A stretch of DNA of 64,000 nucleotides from Bacteroidota bacterium (lineage in GTDB: Bacteria; Bacteroidota; Bacteroidia; Chitinophagales; Saprospiraceae), in assembly GCA_030147525.1 (NCBI GenBank), contig JASBVF010000053.1, forward strand, positions 115,100-179,099, read 5' to 3'. A program made the translations under genes and the position numbers. Position 1 is the first letter of the stretch; each line of letters opens with the position of its first letter. Positions 44,654 to 53,321 of the stretch are shown here, piece after piece. The notes beneath the pieces were generated by a model. That model was given only the letters and a program-made list of their open reading frames with translations, was not told the DNA's origin and did not search any database.

Positions 44654-45271
44654 ATGAATATTGCCGCCGAAATAGCGAAGCGATTGCTGCAAATAAAAGC
44701 AATTAAACTTAGCCCGCAAAAGCCTTTTACATGGGCTTCGGGTATCCTTTCCCCGATCTATTGCGACAACCGGATTGTGCTTTCTCACCCGGAGGTAAGA
44801 GACTTTGTTAAAAAGTGTCTGATAGAAAAATCCAAAGATTTCAGCAACTTTGACGCCGTTGCCGGCGTAGCAACAGCAGGGATTGCCCACGGCATGCTGC
44901 TGGCCGATTCTCTGGGGGTGCCTTTTGCCTACGTCCGTTCAAAAGCGAAGGGCCACGGCCGGCAAAACCTCATCGAAGGCGAGTTGCCGAAAGGCGCAAA
45001 AGTACTGGTGGTGGAGGATCTTATTTCCACGGGTGGCAGCAGCCTCGCAGCCGTGGAAGCTGTACGGGAGGAAGGACTGGAGGTGGTGGGCGTGCTGGCT
45101 ATTTTCAGCTACAATTTTGAAAAAGCAATACAGGCTTTTGAAAAAGCCAACTGCCCGCTCGAAACACTTTCGAATTACGACGTGCTCGTCCGGGAAGCAT
45201 TGGCCATCAAATACGTAAACCTCATCGATGTTGACATGCTGACGACCTGGAGAACACGGACCGGAAGCTGA
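44654..45271 (+). CDS. pyrE: Orotate phosphoribosyltransferase
   Basis: The 205-residue enzyme starts at the ATG at 44654 (MNIAAEIAKRLLQIKAIKLS). Residues before that are leader sequence. Visible motifs are KPFTWASGILSPIYCDNR, GVATAGIAHGMLLAD, RSKAKGHGRQNLIEGELPKG and the PRPP-binding VLVVEDLISTGGSS. It attaches ribose 5-phosphate from PRPP to orotate to give OMP in pyrimidine synthesis. It shares an intergenic region with the Nudix/cytosine deaminase pair, so synthesis and salvage genes for pyrimidines are neighbours here. Confidence 0.97.
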   Translation: MNIAAEIAKRLLQIKAIKLSPQKPFTWASGILSPIYCDNRIVLSHPEVRDFVKKCLIEKSKDFSNFDAVAGVATAGIAHGMLLADSLGVPFAYVRSKAKGHGRQNLIEGELPKGAKVLVVEDLISTGGSSLAAVEAVREEGLEVVGVLAIFSYNFEKAIQAFEKANCPLETLSNYDVLVREALAIKYVNLIDVDMLTTWRTRTGS

Positions 45272-45384
45272 AGCGATTCATGGGAAGCAGCAACGCAGGC
45301 GTTGCGAAGAAAATAACCTGAAACTGTATTATTAATCAAAAGCCCCGGAGGCCCGCAAGCAACTGGGAAACTAATTTTAAAGGA

Positions 45385-46461
45385 ATGGCAATCATTACTA
45401 CCCATTCGGAAGAATTTCTGAAAAAATACCTGAACAATGCCTCACCGACCGGTTTCGAGGCGAAAGGCCAGCAGCTCTGGCTCGAATACATCAAGCCTTT
45501 CGTGGATGACTGGCAGCTAGACAATTACGGGACTGCTTACGGCATCATCAATCCGGGTACTGATTTCCGGGTAGTGATCGAGGGGCATGCTGATGAGATT
45601 TCCTGGTTTGTGAATTTCATTACCGAGGAAGGCTTCATTCATGTAATCCGCAACGGCGGCAGTGACCACCAAATCGCACCCTCCAAGCGAGTCAACATCC
45701 ACACTTCCAAAGGTATCGTCAAAGGCGTTTTCGGATGGCCGGCCATTCACACCCGCCAGAACGACGATAAAGTTTCACCGAAACTGGATAATATTTTCAT
45801 CGACGTCGGCGCCAAAGACAAAAAAGAGGTGCTCGAAATGGGCATCCACGTCGGCTGCGTCATCACGTACGAAGACGAGTTTATGACACTCAACAACCGC
45901 TACTACGTTGGGCGGGCACTCGATAACCGGATGGGCGGTTTCTGTGTGGCAGAAGTTGCAAGGCTGTTGAAAGAAAACGGTAAAAAACTGCCTTTCACCC
46001 TTTACGTCGTAAATTCCGTGCAGGAAGAAATCGGGCTGCGGGGCGCACAGATGGTGGCTGACTCGATCAAGCCAAACGTAGCCATCGTGACGGATGTAAC
46101 CCATGATACTTACACGCCGATGATTGAAAAGAAAACGCAGGGCGATGTCAAATCAGGTGATGGCCCGTCCGTAACCTATGCGCCTGCGGTGCACAATAAA
46201 CTGCTGCAACTCATCATCGAAACAGCGGAGGCGAATAAAATTCCAATTCAGCGGGAAGCCTCTTCCCGTTCCACCGGTACGGATACCGACGCTTTCGCTT
46301 ACAGCAACGGGGGCGTGCCTTCGGCGCTGATTTCACTGCCCTTACGTTACATGCACACTACGGTGGAAATGGCCCACAAATCAGACGTTGAAAACGTAAT
46401 CCGCCTGATTTACGAGACGCTGCTGAAAATTGAGAACGGACATAATTTCAAGTACTTTTAA
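45385..46461 (+). CDS. M42-family metal-dependent aminopeptidase
   Basis: The 358-residue protein has M42 landmarks: SPTGFEAKGQQLWLEYI, VIEGHADEISWFVNFI, VGRALDNRMGGFCVAEVARL, VVNSVQEEIGLRGAQM with the catalytic Glu pair, and SSRSTGTDTDAFAYSNGG with MHTTVEMAHKSDVENVI. These enzymes form large tetrahedral cobalt or zinc complexes that trim peptides. It is cytoplasmic with no signal. The start at 45385 follows a purine-rich TAAAGGA. A strong terminator lies 35 bp downstream. Confidence 0.93.
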   Translation: MAIITTHSEEFLKKYLNNASPTGFEAKGQQLWLEYIKPFVDDWQLDNYGTAYGIINPGTDFRVVIEGHADEISWFVNFITEEGFIHVIRNGGSDHQIAPSKRVNIHTSKGIVKGVFGWPAIHTRQNDDKVSPKLDNIFIDVGAKDKKEVLEMGIHVGCVITYEDEFMTLNNRYYVGRALDNRMGGFCVAEVARLLKENGKKLPFTLYVVNSVQEEIGLRGAQMVADSIKPNVAIVTDVTHDTYTPMIEKKTQGDVKSGDGPSVTYAPAVHNKLLQLIIETAEANKIPIQREASSRSTGTDTDAFAYSNGGVPSALISLPLRYMHTTVEMAHKSDVENVIRLIYETLLKIENGHNFKYF

Positions 46462-46495
46462 AGCCCGTCCGCCAAGGGGTGGCTTTGTGAAAAAT

Positions 46496-46528
46496 AAAAA
46501 TGACCGGGCACTTTACCCGGTCATTTTT
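46496..46528. terminator. Rho-independent terminator after the M42 peptidase gene
   Basis: AAAAATGACCGGG pairs perfectly with CCCGGTCATTTTT over a 7-nt loop (CACTTTA) and is followed by further T residues. Confidence 0.93.
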
Positions 46529-46818
46529 TTTTGTCAAAAAAAGCCGAAACGGCCGGAAAAATAAAATATGCAGCTTGCCAGGCACCTGCACAGACTGTCC
46601 CGATTTTTCGGCAATCGGCCTGTCGTGCAATTGTCATGGTTCTTTATTTTGAAAACCAGTATATACAGTTCGATCTTTGTTCATTCCACGGGCGGTTGTG
46701 AGTCCTGCCACGCACAGTTGCGTTTGCGCCATTCCCTGAATGCTTAATTTTAAAGGAAGTCAGGCGAAAAGACGAATGGCTGAAACGTATCAGTCTAAAA
46801 ATCAAAAATGAAAATATT
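46529..46818. other. Intergenic region upstream of the GH5 gene
   Basis: This 290-bp stretch between the terminator and the GH5 start shows no gene or repeat. A near match to a -7 box (GATCTTTG) lies at about 46672-46679. The motif ATGAAAATATTATGA near 46808 is an out-of-frame four-codon frame overlapping the GH5 ATG. Confidence 0.4.
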
Positions 46819-49560
46819 ATGAAAATTCGCTTCTACACCTCCCTTCTTCTCCTCTTTTTATCGGCATTTGTACTTCAGGTAAATGCCCAGCACTTCCTGA
46901 GCACCAACGGCCAGGCCATTGTCAATGAAAACGGTGATACGATCCTGCTCAGAGGGATGGGCCTTGGCGGCTGGATGGTGCAGGAAGGCTACATGCTGCA
47001 AACCGCAAGTTTTGCTAATCCTCAACACAAGATCCGGGCAAAAATTGAAGAACTTATTGGCGAAGCCGACACCGATTTATTTTATGATGCCTGGTTGGCC
47101 AATCATGCCAGAAAGGCAGATATCGATTCTTTGAAATCTTGGGGTTTCAACTCGGTCCGCTTGCCGATGCACTACAACCTTTTCACCCTGCCCATCGAGG
47201 ACGAGCCCGTGCCCGGACAAAATACCTGGCTGACAAAGGGTTTTGAACTGACCGATAGCCTGATCTCCTGGTGCAAACAAAACGAAATGTACGTCGTACT
47301 CGACCTGCATGCCGCTCCGGGCGGCCAGGGGTATGATGCCGGTATTTCGGATTACGATGACACCAAACCTTCCCTCTGGGAAAGCAAGGCGAACAGGGAT
47401 AAAATGGTCGCCCTCTGGAAAAGACTGGCTGAACGTTACGCCAACGAGCAGTGGGTCGCCGGTTACGATCTGCTCAATGAGCCTAACTGGGACCTGCCCG
47501 GCGGTATCGCCCTGCGAAATTTATACTGGGAAGTAACCGACAGCATTCGTTCCGTCGATCCAAATCATATCATTTTCATCGAAGGAAACTGGTTTGCCAA
47601 TGACTTCACCGGCCTGACCCCGCCCTGGGATGACAACATGGTTTACTCCCCGCATAAATATTGGTCGTTCAATGACGAAGCTACCATGAAATGGGTGCTG
47701 GATATGCGGGAGGCTTACAATGTCCCGCTGTATTTGGGAGAAAGCGGCGAAAACTCAAACGTCTGGTTTCGGGATGCCATCCGGCTGATGGAAGACCTGG
47801 GAATTGGCTGGGCCTGGTGGCCTTTGAAGAAGATCGAATCGATCGCAGGCCCACTGTCAGTTATCAAAACACCCGAATACCAGTCGCTGCTGAATTACTG
47901 GAACGGAACCGGACCGGCGCCTTCCGCTGAATTCGCCAGGGATGCCTTGATGCATATTGCAGAAGTAGGGCTCAAGGCGGAGAATTGTGTTTTTCAAAAA
48001 GATGTCATCGATGCCATGTTCCGCCAGGTTTATTCTGATGAAACGCTGCCATTCACCAGTCATCAGATTCCAGGCATCATTCACGCTTCGGATTTTGATT
48101 TGGGCGTCATCGGGCAGGCATATTACGATGTGGAATCAGCCAATTATTCCGTGTCGTCGGGCACCTACACCCCCTGGAACAACGGATGGGTTTACAGGAA
48201 TGATGCAATTGATATCGAGCGATGTTCCGATGTGATCAATGCGAATGGCTACAACGTTGGATTCATGGACACGGGCGAGTGGATGCAATACGAAATGGAA
48301 ACGACCGAAAGTGGTGTGTACGAAATTCACGTCAGAGCAGCTTCGGGCGCATCGGGCGGCCTGTTTCATTTTGCCTCCGGCAAGGCAGACATTACATCCT
48401 CTTTTTTTGCCGGTCCGACAGGTGGTTGGCAAAGCTGGAAAACCCTCGTCATCCCCAATGTGATTCTGGATGAAAGTGATAAAAAGATCAGACTTTATGT
48501 CGATCAGTCAAGTTTTAACGTAAGCAGTTTTGAGTTCGTAAAAACGGGTACCTCCACTACCTCCATTCCGACTCAATTTGTAGCGGCAGTAACCGTCGAT
48601 GAACATACCATCCAGATGAACGCCAACAAGTTTCTTGTGTCACCACTGCCAGCTGCTCCTGGCGGGTTTTCAATAATGGTGAACGGCAACTTCATTCCGA
48701 TTACCGCCATTGAGATCGATCCGGACAATCACCGTGTCATTAAATTCACTGTCAGCTATCTTCTAAAATCGACGGATGTGATCCGGATTTCCTACGCTGG
48801 CAGTGAAGTAAATGCAACTGACGGTACAGCACTCAATAATTTCAATCAAAAAGATGTAAAAAACACCCTGAGATTTGTCCACCAGGTACCCGGTAGAATT
48901 GAAGCAGAAGCTTTTTTCTACCAGTCGGGAGTGGTGTTAGAAACTACAACGGACGTTGGCGGCGGCCAGAACATCGGTTACCTTGATCCCGGCGATTACC
49001 TGGATTACGAAATAAACGTAACAAGTGCCGGCCTTTACAGCGTAAGTTACAGGACAGCGTCTCTGAACGGGACCGGCGGCCTGCAACTACAACTGGTCAA
49101 TCAGAACGGAGATGTTACCGTGTTGCATTCGCCGACTTTCGCTCCTACCGGCGGCTGGCAAACCTGGACAACAACCAGTGTGAACGCATTATTGCCCCCG
49201 GGTCGTCACGTTTTACGAATATTGATTACGCAGGCGCCTTTCAATATTAACTGGCTCGATTTCTCCAAAGTGACTTCCACCAATACACCGGCTGGCCAGC
49301 CGATCAGAGATGTCAAGGTCTTTCCCAACCCCGGCACTGGAATGTTTAACCTGCATGCTGCTCTCGAAAAATCGCAGGAAGTCAGACTCGAGGTTTATAA
49401 TTTTAGCGGGAACCTGTTGGAGGTGCAGGCGTTGGGAGCCGTTTCCGAGATTCAGAAAACTGTATCGCTGCAAAGCTTCCCGGATGGTATGTATCAACTG
49501 GTGATAAGATTGGAGGACGGAACTTACCATTCGAGCAAGTTGGTGAAAACTGCCCGTTAA
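46819..49560 (+). CDS. Secreted GH5-like glycoside hydrolase with two CBM6-type modules and T9SS sorting domain
   Basis: The 913-residue protein has a signal peptide (to VNAQ, residue 24) and a GH5 catalytic domain over ~28-365. The predicted acid/base is Glu221 (YDLLNEPNW) and the nucleophile Glu308 (LYLGESGENSN). A first CBM6-like beta-sandwich covers ~420-575 (GVIGQAYYDVESANYS, MDTGEWMQYEMETTESGVYE). An Ig-like or SwmB-like domain spans ~580-690, and a second CBM6-like module ~695-822 (GRIEAEAFFYQSG, LDPGDYLDYEINVTSAGLYS). The T9SS type A domain runs from ~830 to the end. The opening GMGLGGWMVQEGYM resembles exo-beta-glucanase-type GH5 enzymes, so a beta-glucan substrate is plausible but unproven. 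It lies between two terminators as a single transcript. Confidence 0.92.
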   Translation: MKIRFYTSLLLLFLSAFVLQVNAQHFLSTNGQAIVNENGDTILLRGMGLGGWMVQEGYMLQTASFANPQHKIRAKIEELIGEADTDLFYDAWLANHARKADIDSLKSWGFNSVRLPMHYNLFTLPIEDEPVPGQNTWLTKGFELTDSLISWCKQNEMYVVLDLHAAPGGQGYDAGISDYDDTKPSLWESKANRDKMVALWKRLAERYANEQWVAGYDLLNEPNWDLPGGIALRNLYWEVTDSIRSVDPNHIIFIEGNWFANDFTGLTPPWDDNMVYSPHKYWSFNDEATMKWVLDMREAYNVPLYLGESGENSNVWFRDAIRLMEDLGIGWAWWPLKKIESIAGPLSVIKTPEYQSLLNYWNGTGPAPSAEFARDALMHIAEVGLKAENCVFQKDVIDAMFRQVYSDETLPFTSHQIPGIIHASDFDLGVIGQAYYDVESANYSVSSGTYTPWNNGWVYRNDAIDIERCSDVINANGYNVGFMDTGEWMQYEMETTESGVYEIHVRAASGASGGLFHFASGKADITSSFFAGPTGGWQSWKTLVIPNVILDESDKKIRLYVDQSSFNVSSFEFVKTGTSTTSIPTQFVAAVTVDEHTIQMNANKFLVSPLPAAPGGFSIMVNGNFIPITAIEIDPDNHRVIKFTVSYLLKSTDVIRISYAGSEVNATDGTALNNFNQKDVKNTLRFVHQVPGRIEAEAFFYQSGVVLETTTDVGGGQNIGYLDPGDYLDYEINVTSAGLYSVSYRTASLNGTGGLQLQLVNQNGDVTVLHSPTFAPTGGWQTWTTTSVNALLPPGRHVLRILITQAPFNINWLDFSKVTSTNTPAGQPIRDVKVFPNPGTGMFNLHAALEKSQEVRLEVYNFSGNLLEVQALGAVSEIQKTVSLQSFPDGMYQLVIRLEDGTYHSSKLVKTAR

Positions 49561-49646
49561 ACGCCGCCATCTCTTTTAACTCAGGCTATCAAATCATATT
49601 TCTCCATTTCTGAGGTGTTAATTCAGACAAAGCACGTTTTTGCTTA

Positions 49647-49680
49647 AAGCTGCCGGGCAAATCGCCCGGCAGCTTATTCG
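49647..49680 (+). terminator. Terminator after the GH5 gene
   Basis: AAGCTGCCGGGC (49647-49658) pairs perfectly with GCCCGGCAGCTT (49664-49675) over a 5-nt loop, followed by a short T-containing stretch. Confidence 0.75.
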
Positions 49681-49781
49681 CTTTAGGTGAAATGAGCTTT
49701 AGCCATCACGGGGTGCAGGCAGTTTGCTAAGCGAAACCGTGCGGTGGAAAAGTAGCGGCCCGACTTTCTTCCACAAACCTT

Positions 49782-49789
49782 TACCTTTG
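49782..49789 (+). promoter_or_regulatory. Candidate -7 box (TACCTTTG) for the TonB-dependent receptor gene
   Basis: TACCTTTG matches TAnnTTTG and lies 18 bp before the proposed GTG start at 49808, implying a very short leader. The same TTACCTTTGCCCC sequence recurs at 51734 before the riboswitch. Confidence 0.5.
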
Positions 49790-49807
49790 CCCCAAAATTT
49801 ATCCTTC

Positions 49808-51724
49808 GTGAGCAAATGCCTTTTCATTCTCTTTTTTTTATTGTCGCCAATTTTCCTTCTCGGTCAAATTGACACCGTCATCACGACTGCACAGGTGGAG
49901 GTAAAGGCCGGGAGGGTATCCAAAATTTCTTCTGCCGGAACGCTTCAAGTAATTGACAGCCAGGCTATTGCTGCGCAAATCACTTCCAACCTCACCGAGT
50001 TACTTGCTGCAGAGGCTGGCCTTTTTTTTAAAACCTACGGGCTCGGCAGTCTTGGCACCTCCACCTTGCGTGGCGGTGGCGCAAGTCACACAACCATCCT
50101 CTGGAACGGCTTCAACCTTCAAAACCCCATGAACGGGGTGACGGATTTTGCCCTTTTCCCGGTCTGGTTGATGGATAAAGTCAGCCTGCAACGGGGTGGG
50201 GGGAGCAGCTTACAGGGAAGCGGTTCGGTCGGCGGCGCCGTCTTCATTGAGGATGAGCTGGATTTAAACGAAGGCCTGGCCGTGAAACTGGGAAGTTCGG
50301 TGGGCAGCTTCAGCGATTACCGGCAGTTTGGGAATGTCTCGCTGAGCGGCGGAAAGTTTGCTGCAGAGGCCAAAGTTTATCATCAGTCAGCGGAAAACGA
50401 TTTTACGCTGCCAGGCCAAAACGACCTCAGGCAACAAAACGCCGATGTCAGCCACTGGCTCGTTTCACAAAATAACCGCCTGAAAATCAACACAAAACAA
50501 ACCCTTGAATCTTTCCTCTGGCTGCAAAAAACCGGGCGAAATATCCCGCCCAGCATCACCGAAGCCAATACCCATGCCCGTCAGGAAGACGATGTGGCAA
50601 GGCTCGGGCTTGCCTGGACGAGGGTCGGCAACAGCACCGTAACCAAAGCCCGTGGCAGCTACATCGACGAAACCATTCTGTTCTTCAGCGATGTGGTCGA
50701 TTCCTCCGAAAGCCGCTCACGCACCTGGACCGGCGAGGTGGAGCAGGCGTTTTTTATGAAAAAAAATCGCATCCTGCGGGTGGGTGTCAATTTCACACAT
50801 CAGCAGGCCGAAACAAGAGAAACCGGTGATCAAACCCGCCGCCGGCTGGCGCTTTTTGCCTCCTGGCAACATTTTTTTTGGGATGAAAAAATGGCATGGA
50901 GCACTGACGCCCGGCAAGAGTTGGTGGATGAAAAACTGATCCCCACGGTAGCTTCCAGCGGTCTCGATGTTCAGTGGAGCCCTTCCTGGAAGTCTCACAT
51001 GCGCATCTCCAGAAATTACAACCTTCCAACTTTTAACGACCTCTACTGGCGGGATGCTTTTGCCAGCGGCAACCCCGACCTGGATGCCGAGACAGCAACG
51101 GGCGGTGAGTTAGGGGCTGGTTTTGGTAAAAAACTCAACCGGATTTCCCTTCAAACCAGCCTGACTGTTTTCAGCAGCCATGTTAGAAACTGGATACTCT
51201 GGGCGCCCAGCGGCAACATCTGGTCGCCGGAAAACAAGCGCACCGTCTGGGCGAGGGGGGTGGAAGGTTCGCTGAAAAGCAACTACGCACTGCCTTCCGG
51301 CGACTGGAATTTTTCCGGCCACCTGCACGCTTCGCTGACTCGCAGCACGGTGGAAAAAATTTACGAAGAAGAAGATCCACGGCTGCTCGGCAAGCAATTG
51401 ATCTACACACCGGTCAGCAGCGCCGGCGCAGGGCTTGCTGTTTTTTATAAAAAATATCAACTCAATTACCGCCACCAATTCACCGGCAAACGCTTCACGA
51501 CCACTGACAACCGGGTAGCAAACGCCCTTCCCGCTTTTCAAACCGGCTCGCTGAGTCTCGGCCGGCCATTGCATTTTTTTGATGTTGTTGCCCACCTTCA
51601 GTTCTCTGTTTTCAATCTCTGGAACGCTGATTATCAGCCTATTGCAGCACGGCCCATGCCCGGCCGCAACTACCGCCTGGAAGCCCGCTTCGAATTTTCA
51701 TCCCAAAAAGGCGGGAGGAAGTAA
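49808..51724 (+). CDS. TonB-dependent outer-membrane receptor, BtuB-like
   Basis: The protein is 638 residues if translated from GTG at 49808, which gives a signal peptide (SKCLFILFFLLSPIFLLG, cleavage before QID). An upstream in-frame start at 49724 would put 28 hydrophilic residues before the signal. The plug domain covers ~35-165 (LAAEAGLFFKTYGLGSLGTS, TTILWNGFNLQNPMNG, GSGSVGGAVFI). Barrel strands follow to a C-terminal aromatic strand (PGRNYRLEARFEF). No SusC-type N-terminal extension is present, so it is of the classical BtuB/siderophore receptor type. A cobalamin riboswitch and a BtuG-like gene follow immediately, supporting vitamin B12 as substrate, though no riboswitch precedes the receptor itself. 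Confidence 0.85.
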   Translation: MSKCLFILFFLLSPIFLLGQIDTVITTAQVEVKAGRVSKISSAGTLQVIDSQAIAAQITSNLTELLAAEAGLFFKTYGLGSLGTSTLRGGGASHTTILWNGFNLQNPMNGVTDFALFPVWLMDKVSLQRGGGSSLQGSGSVGGAVFIEDELDLNEGLAVKLGSSVGSFSDYRQFGNVSLSGGKFAAEAKVYHQSAENDFTLPGQNDLRQQNADVSHWLVSQNNRLKINTKQTLESFLWLQKTGRNIPPSITEANTHARQEDDVARLGLAWTRVGNSTVTKARGSYIDETILFFSDVVDSSESRSRTWTGEVEQAFFMKKNRILRVGVNFTHQQAETRETGDQTRRRLALFASWQHFFWDEKMAWSTDARQELVDEKLIPTVASSGLDVQWSPSWKSHMRISRNYNLPTFNDLYWRDAFASGNPDLDAETATGGELGAGFGKKLNRISLQTSLTVFSSHVRNWILWAPSGNIWSPENKRTVWARGVEGSLKSNYALPSGDWNFSGHLHASLTRSTVEKIYEEEDPRLLGKQLIYTPVSSAGAGLAVFYKKYQLNYRHQFTGKRFTTTDNRVANALPAFQTGSLSLGRPLHFFDVVAHLQFSVFNLWNADYQPIAARPMPGRNYRLEARFEFSSQKGGRK

Positions 51725-51734
51725 CCTGAAAAAT

Positions 51735-51742
51735 TACCTTTG
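51735..51742 (+). promoter_or_regulatory. Candidate -7 box (TACCTTTG) of the riboswitch transcript
   Basis: TACCTTTG matches TAnnTTTG. It starts 10 bp after the receptor stop and ends 3 bp before the first paired base of the riboswitch P1 helix, which fits transcription starting at the foot of the aptamer. No clear -33 box is seen. Confidence 0.55.
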
Positions 51743-51744
51743 CC

Positions 51745-51954
51745 CCGGTTTTGGTTTTTTAGAAGCAAATAAGAGGGGCGAAGGACAACTTTCCACTACT
51801 TTACTTCTGAAAACGAAGAGGGAACCGGGTGAAAATCCCGGGCTGTTCCCGCAGCTGTAAGTTCCGTTAATGTTCCGGCCAGTACGCCACTGTTTCGCAA
51901 GAAATGGGAAGGCGGCCGGAATGAGGAGCGAGCCAGAAGACCTGCCAAAACCGG
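51745..51954 (+). promoter_or_regulatory. Cobalamin riboswitch
   Basis: The 210-nt element is closed by P1 CCGGTTTTGG (51745-51754) with CCAAAACCGG (51945-51954). Inside are GGGTGAAAATCCCGGGCTG, CCCGCAGCTGTAA, GCCACTG at 51886-51892, GGGAAGG and the B12 box AGCCAGAAGACCTGCC at 51931-51946, in the order expected for the adenosylcobalamin class. It lies 20 bp after the receptor stop and 181 bp before the BtuG-like ATG. It should lower expression of that gene when cobalamin is plentiful. No clear terminator follows, so control is probably on translation. Confidence 0.95.
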
Positions 51955-52135
51955 ACACTGCTTTCGGGCAGGGCTCCACTTCGCAGCTTTCGGTGAAAAG
52001 GCTGGCGAGGGCATCAGTCGCACTGAAGGCCTTGCTATTGACGGGCCTTTGCAATCCGGCTTTTTCTCTCCCTTCCCTGTCTTCGTTTCTGCAAAGTTTG
52101 CCTGCCGTATTTTTTCACTTTCTAAAATTTAAACT

Positions 52136-53236
52136 ATGGCATTCTTTTGCTTCGCAAAACGCTCATTTTCAAAACATTGCAATCTCATTTTGCTGGCGTT
52201 CCTGGTATTAGGACTGCACGCCTGTGAGGGCGACGACCCCGCTCTTGATGTAACACGCTACGAATCCGGCATTTTCATTGCCAACGAAGGCCCGTTCCAG
52301 AATGGTTCCGGGACAGTGACCTTTTGGGATCGTGCCACCGGCGAAACTTCCCAGGATATTTTCGCTGCCGCAAACGCCGGAGCACAGGCCGGTAACATCC
52401 TGCAGTCCATTCATTTTCATAACGGAAAAGTTTTCCTGGTAGCCAACAATGCCGGAAAAGTCCTCGTCGCCGATGGTGAAACCTTCGAAAAAGAAGCTGA
52501 AATTCAGGGACTTGCGCAGCCCCGTTACATTCACCCGGTTTCAAATGACAAGGCATACGTCTCGCAGTGGGGCGCTGATGGTTTAACCGGCAGCGTGGCC
52601 GTACTGAACCTGAATACTTTCACGGTAGAAAAAACCATCCCCACCGGCAGCGGCCCTGAAAAGATGCTGCAAATCGGCAACAAACTCTACATTGCCAATA
52701 GCGGCGGTGGCTTCGGCGGCATTGATTCCACGCTTGCAGTCATTGATTTGACAACGGAAACTGTTGTTTCTAAAATTACCGCGGGCGTGAACCCCAATAG
52801 CCTGGTGCTGGACAAAAATGGCGCAATCTGGGTCGGTTGTTCGGGTTTTACCGATTGGTCGGACCCCTCGAACCCGTTGAATGCGCCCGGTAAGTTGATG
52901 AAAATTGAAAACGAGACCGTTGCCCTGTCCATTACCCTCCCGGAGCAGGCCTACGACTTAACCCTCAATGCTGACGGCGACCGATTGTTTTTCCTCGGGA
53001 ACAACTACGGCGGGAATGTCTTTGAAATGGGCATTGCGGAAACGCTGGTGAACCTGGAACCGTTTGCCACAGGCGCTTTTTATGCCCTTGATTTTGATCC
53101 GGTAGAAAAAACAATTCTCGTTGGCGATGCTAAAGACTTTCAATCGAACGGCGAGGTGAAAGTGTTCGATCTTTCCGGGAATGAAAAACGGACGATCCCG
53201 GCAGGCGTTATTCCCGGTGCTTTTTGGGTGAAATAA
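52136..53236 (+). CDS. Beta-propeller lipoprotein, probable BtuG-like cobalamin-binding surface protein
   Basis: The 366-residue protein has a lipoprotein signal (LILLAFLVLGLHAC, Cys30). It then has a YncE-like propeller with repeated blades: NEGPFQNGSGTVTFWD, NNAGKVLVADGETFEKEAEI, PRYIHPVSNDKAYVSQWG, VLNLNTFTVEKTIPTGSGPE, and GVNPNSLVLDKNGAIWVG. BtuG of Bacteroides is a surface lipoprotein of this fold that binds cobalamin very tightly and passes it to BtuB. The cobalamin riboswitch directly upstream and the receptor gene before it make the same role likely here. Sequence alone would only support a YncE-type propeller. Confidence 0.82.
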   Translation: MAFFCFAKRSFSKHCNLILLAFLVLGLHACEGDDPALDVTRYESGIFIANEGPFQNGSGTVTFWDRATGETSQDIFAAANAGAQAGNILQSIHFHNGKVFLVANNAGKVLVADGETFEKEAEIQGLAQPRYIHPVSNDKAYVSQWGADGLTGSVAVLNLNTFTVEKTIPTGSGPEKMLQIGNKLYIANSGGGFGGIDSTLAVIDLTTETVVSKITAGVNPNSLVLDKNGAIWVGCSGFTDWSDPSNPLNAPGKLMKIENETVALSITLPEQAYDLTLNADGDRLFFLGNNYGGNVFEMGIAETLVNLEPFATGAFYALDFDPVEKTILVGDAKDFQSNGEVKVFDLSGNEKRTIPAGVIPGAFWVK

Positions 53237-53321
53237 TCGACAGCAGTCAATTTTTCCATGTTTTTATTCGAAAAACACGGACCTTCCGGCAAGACGGGCT
53301 ATTTTTGGAAAAACACGAGTT

